Source: Hymenoscyphus infarciens | Lineage: Eukaryota > Ascomycota > Leotiomycetes > Helotiales > Helotiaceae | Assembly (NCBI GenBank): GCA_001414345.1 | Contig: LLCB01000010.1 | Coordinates: forward strand, 186,001-250,000 | Direction: 5' to 3' | DNA: 64,000 bases | Shown here: positions 1 through 11,521 of the stretch, piece after piece | How positions within the stretch are numbered: position 1 is the first letter of the stretch | Layout: each line of letters opens with the position of its first letter | Notes under the pieces: model-generated | Database searches by the model: none | Seen by the model: the letters and a program-made list of their open reading frames with translations, nothing else | Told to the model about the DNA's origin: nothing | Translations under genes and position numbers: made by a program

Positions 1-2
1 GC

Positions 3-2323
3 CAGAGCCTAGAACAACGAGTTGCCTCCTTGAACGATAGCTACGAAACCTTGAAGAAGAGGGAGGTGGAACTAATTGAATGGAGATGTGTGCTTAGGGA
101 AGCTGGCCAATTTTTCGATCGGGCACATGGAAACGTGGAGGAAATACGAGCTTCGACGGATGACGATGATGCGCCACTCCTCCAAGATATCGAACAACAT
201 GCTTCAGGGCAGAATGGACAAAACGGCGATGCGGAACGTTCCTTCTCAGTCATGAATATTGGATTTGTTGCAGGCGTCATTCCAAGGGACCGAGTTGCGG
301 CGTTTGAGCGTATTCTGTGGCGTACACTTCGTGGTAACCTCTACATGAACCAATCCGAGATTTCGGAAGCTCTCGTCGATCCCGCAAACAACGAGCCAGT
401 CCACAAGAACGTATTCCTTATCTTTGCCCACGGAAAAGAACTTATTGCCAAAATCCGCAAGATTTCAGAATCCTTAGGTGCCGACCTTTACAGCGTTGAC
501 GAGAACAGTGATCTTCGTCGGGATCAAATCCACGAGGTCAATACACGCCTGGGAGATCTTGGAAGTGTTCTCAGAAACACCAAGACGACTCTCGATGCTG
601 AGCTTACTCAAATTGCTCAAAGCCTGGCAGCTTGGATGGTACTGGTCAAGAAAGAGAAAGCTGCGTACCAAACTCTCAATTTGTTCTCATACGATCAAGC
701 TCGGAAAACGTTGATTGCTGAAGCGTGGTGCCCCTCAAACTCACTTCCTGCGATCAAATCTACTCTCCACGATGTCAACAATCGGGCTGGACTCTCTGTC
801 CCTTCCATCATCAACGAGATTCGTACCAACAAAACCCCACCAACATACCAAAAGACCAACAGATTCACAGAGGGATTCCAGACTATTATCAATGCTTACG
901 GAACTGCCAAGTATCAGGAAGTCAACCCTGGTCTACCAACCATCGTCACCTTTCCATTTTTGTTCGCCGTCATGTTCGGTGATTTTGGACATGGTTTCCT
1001 TATGGTTGTAGCAGCAGCAGCAATGATTTACTGGGAAAAGCCTTTGAAGAAGGTCCGTGATGAATTATTCACTATGGCTTTCTATGGACGTTACATTATG
1101 CTCATGATGGGCATATTCTCCATGTATACCGGTCTCATCTACAACGATGTCTTTTCCAAATCGTTCTCCATCTTTCCTAGCGCATGGGAATGGAATATTC
1201 CCGATGGATGGCAAGAAGGTCAAACCGTCGTAGCATCTCTTAAGGACGGCGGTTATCGCTACCCCTTCGGTATTGATTGGATGTGGCATGACACCGAGAA
1301 CGATCTCTTGTTCTCTAACAGTTATAAGATGAAACTCAGTATTTTGATGGGTTGGGTTCATATGACCTATTCGCTATGCTTGTCGTACATCAACGCGCGT
1401 CATTTCAAGACACCAATCGATATCTGGGGCGTTTTCCTCCCCGGTATGATTTTCTTCCAAGCCATTTTCGGATACCTTGTCTTCACAATTGTCTTCAAAT
1501 GGTGTATCGATTGGAGCGCGCCAAATGCAGGATCGCCCCCTGGGCTCTTGAACATGTTGATTTACATGTTCTTGTCGCCCGGTACTATCGATGAACAGCT
1601 GTACGCTGGACAAGGGCCAATCCAGGTTTTCCTTGTGCTTATTGCGATTGTTCAAGTTCCGATATTACTTTTCCTGAAGCCGTTCTACCTCCGATGGGAG
1701 CACAACAAGGCTCGTGGAAAGGGATACAGAGGAATCGGCGAAACCTCCCGGGTCAGTGCACTTGATGGAGATGACGACGACAGCAACACATTGGATGGAA
1801 GAGCTAGCTTGGGCAGCGACGGGGAAGGCGTGGCTATGATCACGCAAGATATTGGTGGAGATGAGGAACATGAGGAGTTTGAGTTTTCCGAGGTCATGAT
1901 CCATCAAGTGATTCACACGATCGGTAAGCACCCTATCTGAAAGTTTCCAGAAAACGCATGCTAACAAGTCTAGAATTCTGCTTGAATTGTGTCTCTCACA
2001 CTGCTTCTTACTTGCGTCTCTGGGCCTTGTCCCTTGCCCATCAACAACTTTCGGTGGTGTTGTGGACCATGACGATTGCCAATGGTCTCTCTACCACAGG
2101 ACCTTTAGGTGTAATCATGATTGTGGTCACTTTCTATGCCTGGTTCTTCCTCACCATTGCCGTTTTGGTGGTGATGGAGGGTACCAGCGCCATGTTGCAC
2201 AGTCTCCGTCTACACTGGGTGGAGGCGATGAGCAAGCACTTTATGGGTGACGGCATACCATTTGAGCCATTTTCATTCAAACAGATGCTGGAGGATGACG
2301 AGGCGGCGGCGGACATTTCCTAA
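3..2323 (+). CDS. vph1: V-type proton ATPase subunit a (Vph1/Stv1 family), 5' end cut by window
   Basis: This is the membrane subunit a of the V0 sector of the vacuolar H+-ATPase, which forms the proton half-channels against the c-ring. The frame is already open at base 3, so the N terminus (roughly 100 residues by usual family length) lies outside the window. Exons are 3..1923 and 1974..2323. The intron has GTAAGC, a CTAAC branch site and TAG, and splicing joins HQVIHTI to [17 protein letters not shown]. About 756 residues are visible: a soluble N-terminal half with helical segments, then hydrophobic segments beginning near [15 protein letters not shown]. The family-specific stretch [11 protein letters not shown] contains the Arg needed for proton transport. 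An acidic loop ([19 protein letters not shown]) precedes the last helices. Family assignment is firm. The symbol follows the yeast vacuolar isoform; which isoform this is cannot be told from sequence alone. Confidence 0.95.
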
Positions 2324-3076
2324 GGCGGGACTTTGCCTGGGTGACTATTTCTTTTCCTCATAGATTGCTTTTTTGTAGAATTACCTATATTAGGAGTGTA
2401 GTGAAGTAGCTGTATTGTAATACTTCTGGTTCCGTTTACATGCCCGGGCCTCGATGGGCAGCCAGCTGATCTTTGAAGTTGTGATGGGCGATGCACGGGA
2501 GAGGATGGGCAACGGTGATTCGACATCTCGTCCGACGTGCATTTTGAGACCAATAAAATTGCGGCTTTTCAAGTGATGGTGGCTCCAATAAGCATTCACA
2601 CCGGGAGCTGAGGAGTTGGTAGGTAACTAGGTATAAGTGAGGGTGAGGATGGATAAGGAATTGCTTCTTCACCGCTAAAGTTGACTTCGGCACAACCTCG
2701 TCATCTCTCTCCTCTCTACCCCTTATGCAACAGCTGGACCAGCCCAAAAAAAAACCTTGCACAATTCCCACAATCCTAGCAGTCTAGCAGTAGCAGGTCC
2801 TTTTTCCAAGTCTAGCCGACCCCTCGCTTGAAGGATTTGTTCCCCCTCTCCTCTTCCTCCCACTTCGGACTTGCCGCCCACTCGAGTTCCTTTTGCCAGC
2901 CTTTCCACTGCGAGTCCCTGAACTTGCGGTATTAAAAGGTAAACAGACGGCCTACCTGCACTCCGCATCCTCTTTACCTACGTTACTCCATCTCTCGGTC
3001 AAGCTTATCGATAATCGATAATCGATAATCGATACTCGATAATCGATACTCGATACTCGATATCCCCTCCGCAATC
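2324..3076. promoter_or_regulatory. Intergenic: V-ATPase 3' region and aminotransferase promoter/leader
   Basis: No ORF here resembles a protein. The first part is the V-ATPase 3' region. The second part (about 2690-2960) is rich in CT tracts, as is common just upstream of fungal transcription starts. It ends with the GATA-containing heptamer repeat listed separately. Confidence 0.5.
3007..3062. repeat. Eight 7-bp repeats [A/C]TCGATA in the aminotransferase leader
   Basis: Eight uninterrupted heptamers follow each other: four ATCGATA, then CTCGATA, ATCGATA, CTCGATA, CTCGATA. Each contains one GATA core, spaced exactly 7 bp, and ATCGAT is itself palindromic. The block ends 14 bp before the ATG at 3077. 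It could be a GATA-factor binding array, a microsatellite in the 5' UTR, or both. The sequence shows the repeat; any regulatory role is inference. Confidence 0.9.
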
Positions 3077-4838
3077 ATGTCGTTCAACAACCGAAAGTTT
3101 AGTATGAACAGAAGTTCCGGCGTTCCTCGAGAGTCTACTAGGTTGAACAGACGCTTCAGTACCCACGAACCTTCATCCAGCGGTAAGTCTTGGAATACCC
3201 TCATCTATACTCCTTCGTCCGATCTCTAGAGATCGTTCTCTATTGCTGCCAAGACGATTGCATCATTACCACCATTACCACCACCATAAAGCGGCTTCAG
3301 CCGCCTGCAGCACCGGGTCGGGTGCACGCCAAGAAGCTGCCACTGGTGTTGCAATAGCGATAACCCAACCTGTACCTGTACCTCTACCTCGAGCCATCTG
3401 CTGATTTCTTCCTACAGAGACCAACTCCAAGATCCATCGTCAATTCCGAAATGCCCACGAAGGCCACAAATCCCACGCCGGCCTCGATCCTACTCGTGCC
3501 TCCACCGGTGTCATCTGGTGTACAGAGAGAGCTTACGAGCACGGTTTCCTCGATGAGCCAGACAAATGGGCCAACTTGGGCCAGGGAGCTCCGGAAGCAG
3601 AGGATGATATCGAGGGCAGTTTCGAGAGACCAACCTCCATCGATGTCACCATGGCTGGAAGAGAATACGGTCCGACCGCCGGTATCAAGAGCCTTCGTGC
3701 TGCCGTTGCCAACCTATACAACGCCCACCACAGAGAGGGGAAGGATTCACAATACAGCTGGGAGAATGTCTGCATTGTTCCTGGTGGAAGAGCTGGTTTG
3801 ATCAGAATTGCTGCTGTCTTGAACAATGCCTATTTGGGATTCTTCATTCCTGATTACACAGCTTACAACGAGATGTTGTCGCTTTTCAAGAATGTTAGTT
3901 TACCCCACCTTCCGTTTTTTGTTCGGTAGCTAACAAGTCCAAAGTTTGCTGCCATTCCTTCTCCTCTCGCCGAGGAAGATGGCTACCATATCCACCCTGA
4001 CAAGATTGCTGAGGAGATTGCTCGTGGTACCTCTGTTATCCTTACCTCGAATCCTCGCAACCCGACAGGAAAAGTCGTCAAAAACCCCGAGTTGGCCGAG
4101 ATTCAAGATATCTGCCGTGACCGTGCTACATTGGTTATGGATGAGTTTTATGGTGGATACAACTATACCAGTGACTGTGATGGCACTTCCATCAGTGCTG
4201 CTGACAACGTCGAGGATGTCGATGAGGATGATGTTTTGATCATTGATGGTCTCACCAAGCGCTTCAGACTTCCAGGATGGAGAATCGCGTGGATTGTTGG
4301 TCCTAAGGTAATCCCTCCTTTACTCTATCCGAGAACAATGATGCTAACCAACAACTAGGAATTCATCAAGGCCATCGGCTCTTGTGGATCCTACCTCGAC
4401 GGAGGAGCCAACGTTCCCTTCCAAGAGGCCGCCATCCCCATGCTAGAACCCAACAAGGTCCTCACAGAAATGAAAGCTCTCCAACGCCATTTCCGCGACA
4501 AGAGAGACTACGTTATCGAGCGTCTCCGCGCTATGGGTTTCAACATCAAGACCGTCCCCGACTCCACCTTCTACCTCTGGCTCGATCTCGAGGGTCTCCC
4601 ACCAGCGATCTCCGACGGATTGAACTTCTTCCAAGCCTGTCTTGAGGAGAGAGTCATCGTTGTCCCTGGTATCTTCTTCGATTTGAACCCTAGTAAGAGA
4701 CGTGATTTGTTTGATAGTCCTTGCCATCATTTCGTGCGGTTCAGTTATGGACCTAAGATGGATGTTTTGAAGATGGGGTTGGATGGCATCGAGAGGGTTG
4801 TTAAGAAGTTTAAGCATGGAGCTCAACCTACTGAGTAG
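3077..4838 (+). CDS. PLP-dependent aminotransferase, class I/II (fold type I)
   Basis: This is a 474-residue enzyme that should move an amino group between an amino acid and a 2-oxo acid; the substrate cannot be read from sequence. Exons are 3077..3182, 3418..3893, 3945..4307 and 4359..4838. All junctions keep frame, and the introns use GTAAGT, GTTAGT and GTAATC donors. Fold-type-I landmarks are in order: the SNPRNPTGK loop (Asn contacting PLP), MDEFYGGY (Asp and Tyr contacting PLP), GLTKRFRLPGWRIAW with the Schiff-base Lys near residue 299, and HFVRFSYG with the substrate-carboxylate Arg. The first exon encodes a basic, Ser/Arg-rich leader that is not part of the fold. The first intron is long (235 bp) for this locus. 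The start ATG follows the GATA heptamer array. Fungal relatives are often annotated as aspartate aminotransferase, but I would not go further than class I/II. Confidence 0.9.
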
Positions 4839-5575
4839 ATCAGGTTTTACATAGAGGTCATGCAGGTAGATATGTTCATAGAAATGGTTATTAGACGATG
4901 AAAATGAAAGGTGTGAGAGAAAAGCCATGTTTTGTAGGTATGGTTTAGAGAAAATTGAAAACCATTTTTCGGTTGTTGCATGTTGCTTAGTGCTACCATC
5001 TCCCTTTTGCCCTCATTCTCATCAATTATAGGATCTTCTATCATGGCAAGTGCTACTTTCCTATTTCATCGTTACTGGTCTTACACTTTTCTGCACTATT
5101 CCTTTTCAGTTTCCCAGCAATTTATTGTCACTGTTCAACAATAATTCAAGAACCAGGTTCCAAATTCTCCTAAATGCTAAACAAATTAGTTTGGCAAATT
5201 GCTCACTTTCCCATCCACTTTCTGTATCCTTGGTCGAATCCCACTCAGTTCTGGAAGCACAATCTAATTAACCATACAATATTGTGAAGCGTTCTGGTCA
5301 AGGTGGAACGCATGTCTTCGAAGTCATATCCTGAGAGAAAACTTATAATGATTGCATATATGATATTGCATTCTCGTTGATTTCATCATTATACTAAGCA
5401 CAAAAGAAAAACCTTTCCCATCAGGTTGCCCCAGAAACAGTCTTTCAAACGAAAGGGGGTATATCATGCCGCAAAAAAAGCAAAACACCAAGCAAGAGAA
5501 ACAAAAGGAAAAACCCAATCCATCTAGACAATATCCCATCTATCCAACCCCGCCATGCAGTTCCCATGCTATCTA
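4839..5575. other. Intergenic, convergent 3' regions
   Basis: This is AT-richer sequence between two convergent genes. Short frames here lack protein-like composition. It probably holds the 3' UTRs of both neighbours; I see no RNA gene or repeat. Confidence 0.5.
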
Positions 5576-6910
5576 TCAAGCATATTTCCTCATAGCACAA
5601 TACCACTGCAAAAAACTGCCCACAAGAAAGGCCCAACTCCCCCACAAACTCGCAAGACTGGCCTGCAAACTCGCATCCGCGGTCTGAAAATAGGGCAAGG
5701 CACCCGCAAGTGTGAACCCAATACTCCCAATCACATTCGAAGCGCCCAAATGCCATTCCACACTCAAAGGTTTGGGTACATACCATTTATCCTGCGTGGA
5801 AAGCATTTGCAATGTCGAGGCTGTGACGAAGAGCACGCCGCCTAGGGTGGCGGGGAAGAGGTTCCAGCGGAAGAGGATGGGGATGTTTGTGAGGTCTAGG
5901 ACGCCGGGGAGTCCGGTTATGATGGCGAAGAGGAAGATGAAGGTCCCGATGAATTGGATTAGGGCGCCCATGAAGGCTTGGTCGCGTAGGTAGTGTGTGC
6001 TTAGTTGGCGTAGGGAGGGGACCCAGATGAAGGTTGGGGAGCCGAGCATGGCTAAGTGGGGTGTTGCATCGGTGATGTTGTGTGAGGTTGCATTTGGATA
6101 GACGGTTTGTGTGGCACTGGAGTAGATGTTTGTTGTTGCGCTTGGATAGGTGTGCCTTGGATAGGTGTCGCTTGGATAGTTGTCGCTTGGATGGGTGTTA
6201 CTTGGATAGACGTGTCTTGGATGGGTGGTGGTTGCACCAGGGCTTGTCGCTCGCGGGGTTTGTCGCAAGGAAATGTTGTCGCTTGAGGAGGTGTCGCTCA
6301 GGGGCAAGGAGATGTCATCACTCTTCATACCGACTTCCATACTTGAAAATTCATGATCAACTCTGATTCCCTGCGTTACCAGCATACCTCCTTCTCGTTT
6401 GGCATTTAGTCCTTCTAGATATCCTGCTAATCCTCCAACGACGAAGATGATTCCTCCGGCCAGAGAGGTGACAGGTGCCGCGTAGGAAGCTTCGGTGGCG
6501 AAGGTCAGGTTTGGTGCCACGACTGGGAGGACGAGGAAGAATCCATTGATGACGAAGAATGCTGATCCGATGGCAAAGACAATTCCAGTTGCCCAAGCCA
6601 CGTCTCGAATGGGATATTTGGTACACATCAATTGAAGACACCGACCAAGACCAGGCTTTGAAATTGAAGTGGGAGTAGTAAAGAGGATCTCATCCGTCGA
6701 AGAACGTCGGTCATGTTGGTTCTGGTATTCTTGTTCGAAGCTGAAGTTTGGCCATTGGGAGAATCGTTCTCGGTTGTCCAGGGATTCCACAAATGATGTT
6801 CGAGGGCCCGGATTCCGGTCGTCGTTGGGTTGGGTTTTCATTTTGGTATAATCATATCGTTCATTGCCAGTCCAACGTCCAAAGACGTCGGAGAGTCTGG
6901 AGAATGCCAT
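5576..6910 (-). CDS. Six-helix integral membrane protein with cytosolic-type N tail and pentapeptide repeat
   Basis: A single uninterrupted frame encodes 444 residues. The first ~100 residues are polar (FGRWTGNERYDYTKMK and on). Then come hydrophobic segments: one around VAWATGIVFAIGSAFF, one around PVTSLAGGIIFVVGGLAGYL, and four after the linker (AFMGALIQFIGTFIFLFAI, LFPATLGGVLFVTAST, NVIGSIGFTLAGALPYF, SLWGSWAFLVGSFLQWY). The paired GS..F segments at the C terminus resemble the YrhK-type small membrane domain, though this is a by-eye similarity. Between the second and third helices lies a Ser/Thr-rich linker with the YPSxT repeats listed separately. No transporter or enzyme signature is visible and the function is unknown. 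The start ATG at 6908-6910 opens the longest frame. Confidence 0.8.
   Translation of the reverse strand: MAFSRLSDVFGRWTGNERYDYTKMKTQPNDDRNPGPRTSFVESLDNRERFSQWPNFSFEQEYQNQHDRRSSTDEILFTTPTSISKPGLGRCLQLMCTKYPIRDVAWATGIVFAIGSAFFVINGFFLVLPVVAPNLTFATEASYAAPVTSLAGGIIFVVGGLAGYLEGLNAKREGGMLVTQGIRVDHEFSSMEVGMKSDDISLPLSDTSSSDNISLRQTPRATSPGATTTHPRHVYPSNTHPSDNYPSDTYPRHTYPSATTNIYSSATQTVYPNATSHNITDATPHLAMLGSPTFIWVPSLRQLSTHYLRDQAFMGALIQFIGTFIFLFAIITGLPGVLDLTNIPILFRWNLFPATLGGVLFVTASTLQMLSTQDKWYVPKPLSVEWHLGASNVIGSIGFTLAGALPYFQTADASLQASLASLWGSWAFLVGSFLQWYCAMRKYA
6141..6230 (-). repeat. In-frame 15-bp tandem repeat encoding YPSxT-type pentapeptides
   Basis: The core CTTGGAT (plus strand) recurs at 6141, 6156, 6171, 6186, 6201 and 6216, exactly 15 bp apart. 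On the minus strand this encodes six pentapeptides of the type [Y/H]P[S/R]xx inside the linker of the membrane protein. Imperfect YSSAT/YPNAT units continue the pattern downstream. The length may vary between strains. Confidence 0.9.
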
Positions 6911-8209
6911 CTATCCATATATAAACACCCCAGAAACCCTAGACCCCTTAACTTGTAATGGCACAGGGCTAATTATGCCACAGTGGACTCGGCCTTATTC
7001 CTCTCCAGCTCTATGTTATACAATCTGTATAATAGTAGTCGAAAGTAGGTAAGGCCCATGCAGTGGAAGGTTTGATAGAAGCGACCGAAGGGGAATATTA
7101 CACTGGGATGACCTGTCTAGTGGACCTGAATACTGTCGAGTACGGAGAGGCCGTCCAATGAGAAGTGTGACGCTGTTGTTCTTTATTCTGCATGAAGAAT
7201 CGAGGGGGTGAAGTGGGGTGGGAGTTGCGCAAGGGTTTAAGATATGCCGTAAGACATGAGATCGATGGAGACGACGGAACAGGAAACGGATCCAACCGGC
7301 AATCGTAGGGAACACTGGCTTTTTCTTAGAATACGTCTTTTTGGTTACCTAATTAGGAATTTATGCCGTTGAATGGGAGATTTTCGAGTAAGGATAGAAA
7401 CTCGTCCCCTGGTGGCTGTTTCGACCCGAAGGAAGAAAGAAGGAAAAGAGTTGTACGGAAAGAATGGTATAGAAGCGTGTGGGAAGCTATGTTAGGTAGT
7501 TGTGGCGAATCCAAATGCAAATGGACTTTGGTATGGTAGATGCTTGAATGTTACAATGCGTTGCGAAAGGGCGATGATGTGTACTCGTGAACAATCTTGT
7601 GAGAGCTTAAGGCCAACAACTGGAAACTTTCAAGGACTAGCCTCGTGTTGGATCGTGGGACTTTAAGCCTTGCGTTTCAGCAAGGTACAAGAAGGCTAAG
7701 ATTTCAGATTTCCCACCCGGTGAAGTCCCCGGATTTTCAGAACGTTGTTTGAATTCCGAAACTTGGCGGACTCGAAACTACCCCATGTGACATTGTCTCA
7801 TGAGCTTTCCTGCGAGAAGAAAGAAAGAATGAGTGATATTCGAGATGCAGTATGAAGTTGATATGAATAGACAAGAAGACACAAGATGTAACAGAACAAA
7901 AAGGGTGAACGTTGTCGTTGTTGGCCACTAGGCTGATTTGGGGGGGGGGGGGCATTTGAACCAATCACCAGAAAGTCCCTTGCTCCATCCCAATGCGCTT
8001 TCCCCTTTCCATGACTCGCTTACTTTGATTCTTTTTGAAGCTGTCAAGATTCTTATCAACATGTCAAAGTCAACAATTCGATATGTGAATGTGGCGTAGA
8101 AAAACCCACGAGGTACGAGTAGTGGAGTAGTGGCAAGCAGCACAGCAGACCGCGAATCTACGCGAGGCCACATCACCGGCTGATGGAGGGCCGTGGTGCC
8201 GTGACCAGG
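6911..8209. other. Intergenic, 1.3 kb without a supported gene
   Basis: Upstream region of the membrane protein gene. Frames are short and have no protein-like composition. A G12 homopolymer lies near 7939-7950. Nothing else is recognisable. Confidence 0.5.
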
Positions 8210-8737
8210 TCATTTTCCACTCATTTTCAGACTATTCCTCCATCTATTCATCAATAGATAGTGAGCGACTTTCTCGAATACAAAGACGCAACCCCTTTCC
8301 TTGATCGATCGATTTTGCGAGAATTCTGTACGACCCCGTGTGGAGAGGAAGTTGCGAGGGAACGTTGTGTTGGTGGCAATTGAGTCACAGCTTGGTGAGC
8401 TGGCCATTGACGAAGTTGCGCTTGGTGTTTCTTCTGTTGATTTTAATTCCCTCGAGGAATAGTTACTCTGCCTAGTCGCGTACTCGACCATCGTGGTGGT
8501 ATTTGACGACGTTGCAGGTACGGAGTAGTGCTCAGTCTCGGACTTGGTTCTCGGAGTTACCTTTCTCGAGTCGTCACCCAAGTGAGTGATTGTCATTTTA
8601 CTTTTAGCTTCTTTTCGTGTCTCTTGGTAAGCATTGGGCAGCCTTCTCTTAAACGTTCTTTTCTTCAATTTAGCGACACCAATAGTTTGAAGCAAAAATC
8701 CCGATGGTATTCCATGTTTCTGCAACCTTTCGGACAT
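8210..8737 (-). CDS. Possible small hypothetical protein (175 aa)
   Basis: One open frame, with a basic N-terminal part (KLKKRTFKRRL) followed by a Ser/Thr-rich stretch. There is no domain, signal peptide or membrane segment. The composition would fit a disordered fungal protein but equally a chance frame. No splice structure improves it and no neighbour gives context. It is kept as a weak candidate only. Confidence 0.25.
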   Translation of the reverse strand: MSERLQKHGIPSGFLLQTIGVAKLKKRTFKRRLPNAYQETRKEAKSKMTITHLGDDSRKVTPRTKSETEHYSVPATSSNTTTMVEYATRQSNYSSRELKSTEETPSATSSMASSPSCDSIATNTTFPRNFLSTRGRTEFSQNRSIKERGCVFVFEKVAHYLLMNRWRNSLKMSGK

Positions 8738-9170
8738 TTTCGCTGTGAGCCTTGCTTGAGGTTAGAGCACCGCGGTTAGAGTTATTGAATTTCTAAGACG
8801 GGAGATGGCCTCATGCAGTCTCGAAGGCTACATGAGGCCAGACTTCCCTTTTCAGTGGTGACTACAGTCACTTTTTGGCGAATCACGGTTGTTAAAGCCA
8901 TCAGCTGCGGCTGAGTATAGCCCGTGGAGGTCGAACTTGGCTTATCAAAAACATCAATTTACGCCACATTTCCATTCTTAGAATTGCTTGTGTTTTAACG
9001 AGGCGGATTCTTGGTACCGAGGGGTTGCTTTTGGATTTACTTGCGGCTCGTAACAAATACTTGAACACTCCCCCACCTTCTTTCAGGATGCGTACCTCTA
9101 GCAGGGGATATATCCTTCTTTTTGACTTCGTCTGGGTCGTACAGCCATTCATTCATACCAGTTCCTCACG
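8738..9170. promoter_or_regulatory. Upstream region of the Q/P-rich protein gene
   Basis: 433 bp without a gene. The last 100 bp are pyrimidine-rich and end in CCTCACG before the ATG at 9171, as in many fungal leaders. No specific factor site is claimed. Confidence 0.4.
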
Positions 9171-11521
9171 ATGCCTTTCGATTATGTTCAGTACCAGCAG
9201 AAGGTCAATACGCTGTCCACAGAACAACTGCACAAAGAATGGGAAAATTACACACGACAGATAGCCGGAGGAGCAACAAGTACCGCGACCTCAGTGCTAT
9301 TTTCGCCAGTCACAGGTGGAGTTTCCCTCATCGGTCTTGGATTATCAGCACCTCGAATTCATAATGCGAGAAAGAAGAGAGAGATAATCGAAGCCGGACT
9401 TCAGGCGCGAGGTGCAACACACAACACCCGAAAGCGTGATGTTGTCGCGCCTATGGCTGTCGCCGGAGCCATCAGCGGGTTAACACTTGGACTCGCTGGA
9501 CCAGGAGCAGAGATGATCGGGGCCGAGGTCGGAGCGAAGGGGGTTGAATACGTTGTTGCCCACGCTGCACTTGATGGAACGGGGGCTATTTTGGAGCAGA
9601 AACACGACGATCATACGAAGAAAAAGGCAGAACACAAGCTACATCAACAACATCAGAACTTCCAGAAGCAGCAGACGGGTATGATGGCACAACAACAGGC
9701 GACACAAATCCCTCAAGGCATGTACCAGATACAAGGGGTTTCTGCTCCACCAGGAATGGTTGCAATGGCAATTCAACCAGGATATCAACTTGTTCAAGAT
9801 CCGAAGTTAGGATATGTACCAGTCCCAATCCCAGTATCGACACCTTCCACGCCAGCCCCTAAATATAACACAGTATCATATCAACAGGTTTCTCACCAGC
9901 AAGGCCTTGCCCAACAAGGAGGACCATCTATGAATCCAGTTCAGCAAGCTCCTCAAGCACAACAGACCTTTCAACAACCATTCCAGAATTTTCGACAGCC
10001 TACACCTCAACCCCAAAATGGAGGCTATCCTTCAGAGAAACAAGGAGAGACCTATCCTGTACAGTCAACAAACCAGCAAGGCTTTCCACCACCAATATTT
10101 GAGCCTTTGCCTGTTTACTCTCCGTCCGGTTCAAATTCAACACCAGCTTCCTCTCAAAACGAGAAACCACAATCCCCAGCTATCCAAACTCCACAGATGT
10201 TCATTGACCCCCTTTTTCCCCCTGCATTAGAATATTACTAACAGATATTAGTGTGGTAAATGAGCTTCCAACTGAAACACAATTCGTCCAAAGTCCCGAG
10301 AGTGCAATGGAACAAGAAATTGCTCTTCTCAAAGCACGTCTACTTCAAATGGAACTCGGAAAACGAAACATTGCAGTAGAGCCTCCACCAGTATTACAGC
10401 AAGTCACGGTGGAAGTAACCCAGTCTCAGCCAGCAAATCCACCCCAACAATCTGGAGGACTTGGCTGCTCTGATCACCAAGCATATATGCCTTCGCCTAC
10501 GCCTACACCCCAACCGACACAAGCTAGCCAACATCTCCCTCCACCACCTCAAGCGGCAACAAGTGTGTCTTCGTCTATGAGTACGCCTCCACCACAATAC
10601 GATGCCACCTTGCAAACCCAGCAAAGTGCTGTTCCGGCACAGAATCAAATTCCTTCGCCTCCACCTCAGCAATTTTCTCAGCAACAGATACCCTCTCCTC
10701 CACCGAATCAACAACAACAATCCACTCAACAGCAACCCTCTCTTCCACCACCCCCTCCCCCTGTTCAAAGCCAATCTCAACCTCAATATCAGCAGAATTT
10801 ACACCAGCCACAACAACAAGAAACCTACGTCAATACAGGCCCAAAACCACAACACCCAGACTTCCAACGCCACGACAGCGGCTATTGTTCCCAAACCCCA
10901 TCCCAAACCCCTTCACGCACCCAATCCGTCACCTCCCTCCCCCTCTACACCCCAAACCCACAATACCCGAACAACCCACCACAAATGCTATCACCCGTCT
11001 CCCCCCAAGCAACAGGCCAATCACTCTACAACCCCTCCCAACACCGCCACAGTATCTCCCAAACGATCTACACACCCCTCCCTTCTACACCAGCTTCAAG
11101 CATGTATTTCCCTCCCCCACCTGGGACGACGAATATCCTCCCTGTATCACCAGTTGGGAAGCAGGATTACTTTGGGAATGTGAATCCAGTACAGGCGCCG
11201 AGGATTAGTACGCCGCAACCGCCGGTCTATAGACCGGATATGTATCATGAGCAACCAAAGGTTCAACAGCCTATTTATCAGGTTCAGCAACCTGGGCAGC
11301 AAATTCAAGGGAATATGGGTATGGGAACGCAACCTCAGATGATGGGGCAGATGTATACTCAGCCTCAACAACCTCAACAAATTCAAGGAACTCAGGGTTG
11401 GCAGTGGGGAAATGCTCAACAGCCGCAACAGCAGCAGTTTATGGGACAAGTGCAGATGCAAGGTGGTCAACAAGTGCAACAACAGGTTCCTGTGCCTACG
11501 GGGTATCCTATGAGGCAGTAA
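9171..11521 (+). CDS. Gln/Pro-rich protein with conserved-looking Gly/Ala-rich N-terminal domain
   Basis: Predicted exons are 9171..10198 and 10252..11521, giving 765 residues. The 53-bp intron has a GTTCAT donor and a CTAAC/TTAG end and restores frame between two long open frames. Residues 1-155 form a structured-looking part: a polar helix (MPFDYVQYQQKVNTLSTEQL), then two Gly/Ala-rich hydrophobic stretches (GVSLIGLGLSAPRIHNARKK and APMAVAGAISGLTLGLAGPG) separated by a basic hinge. Both are amphipathic enough for membrane association. The rest is low complexity, with Gln, Pro and Ser tracts and a short predicted coiled coil after the splice (EQEIALLKARLLQMELGK). I do not recognise the family. 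The donor is not the strongest fungal consensus, so the splice is likely but not certain. Confidence 0.75.
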
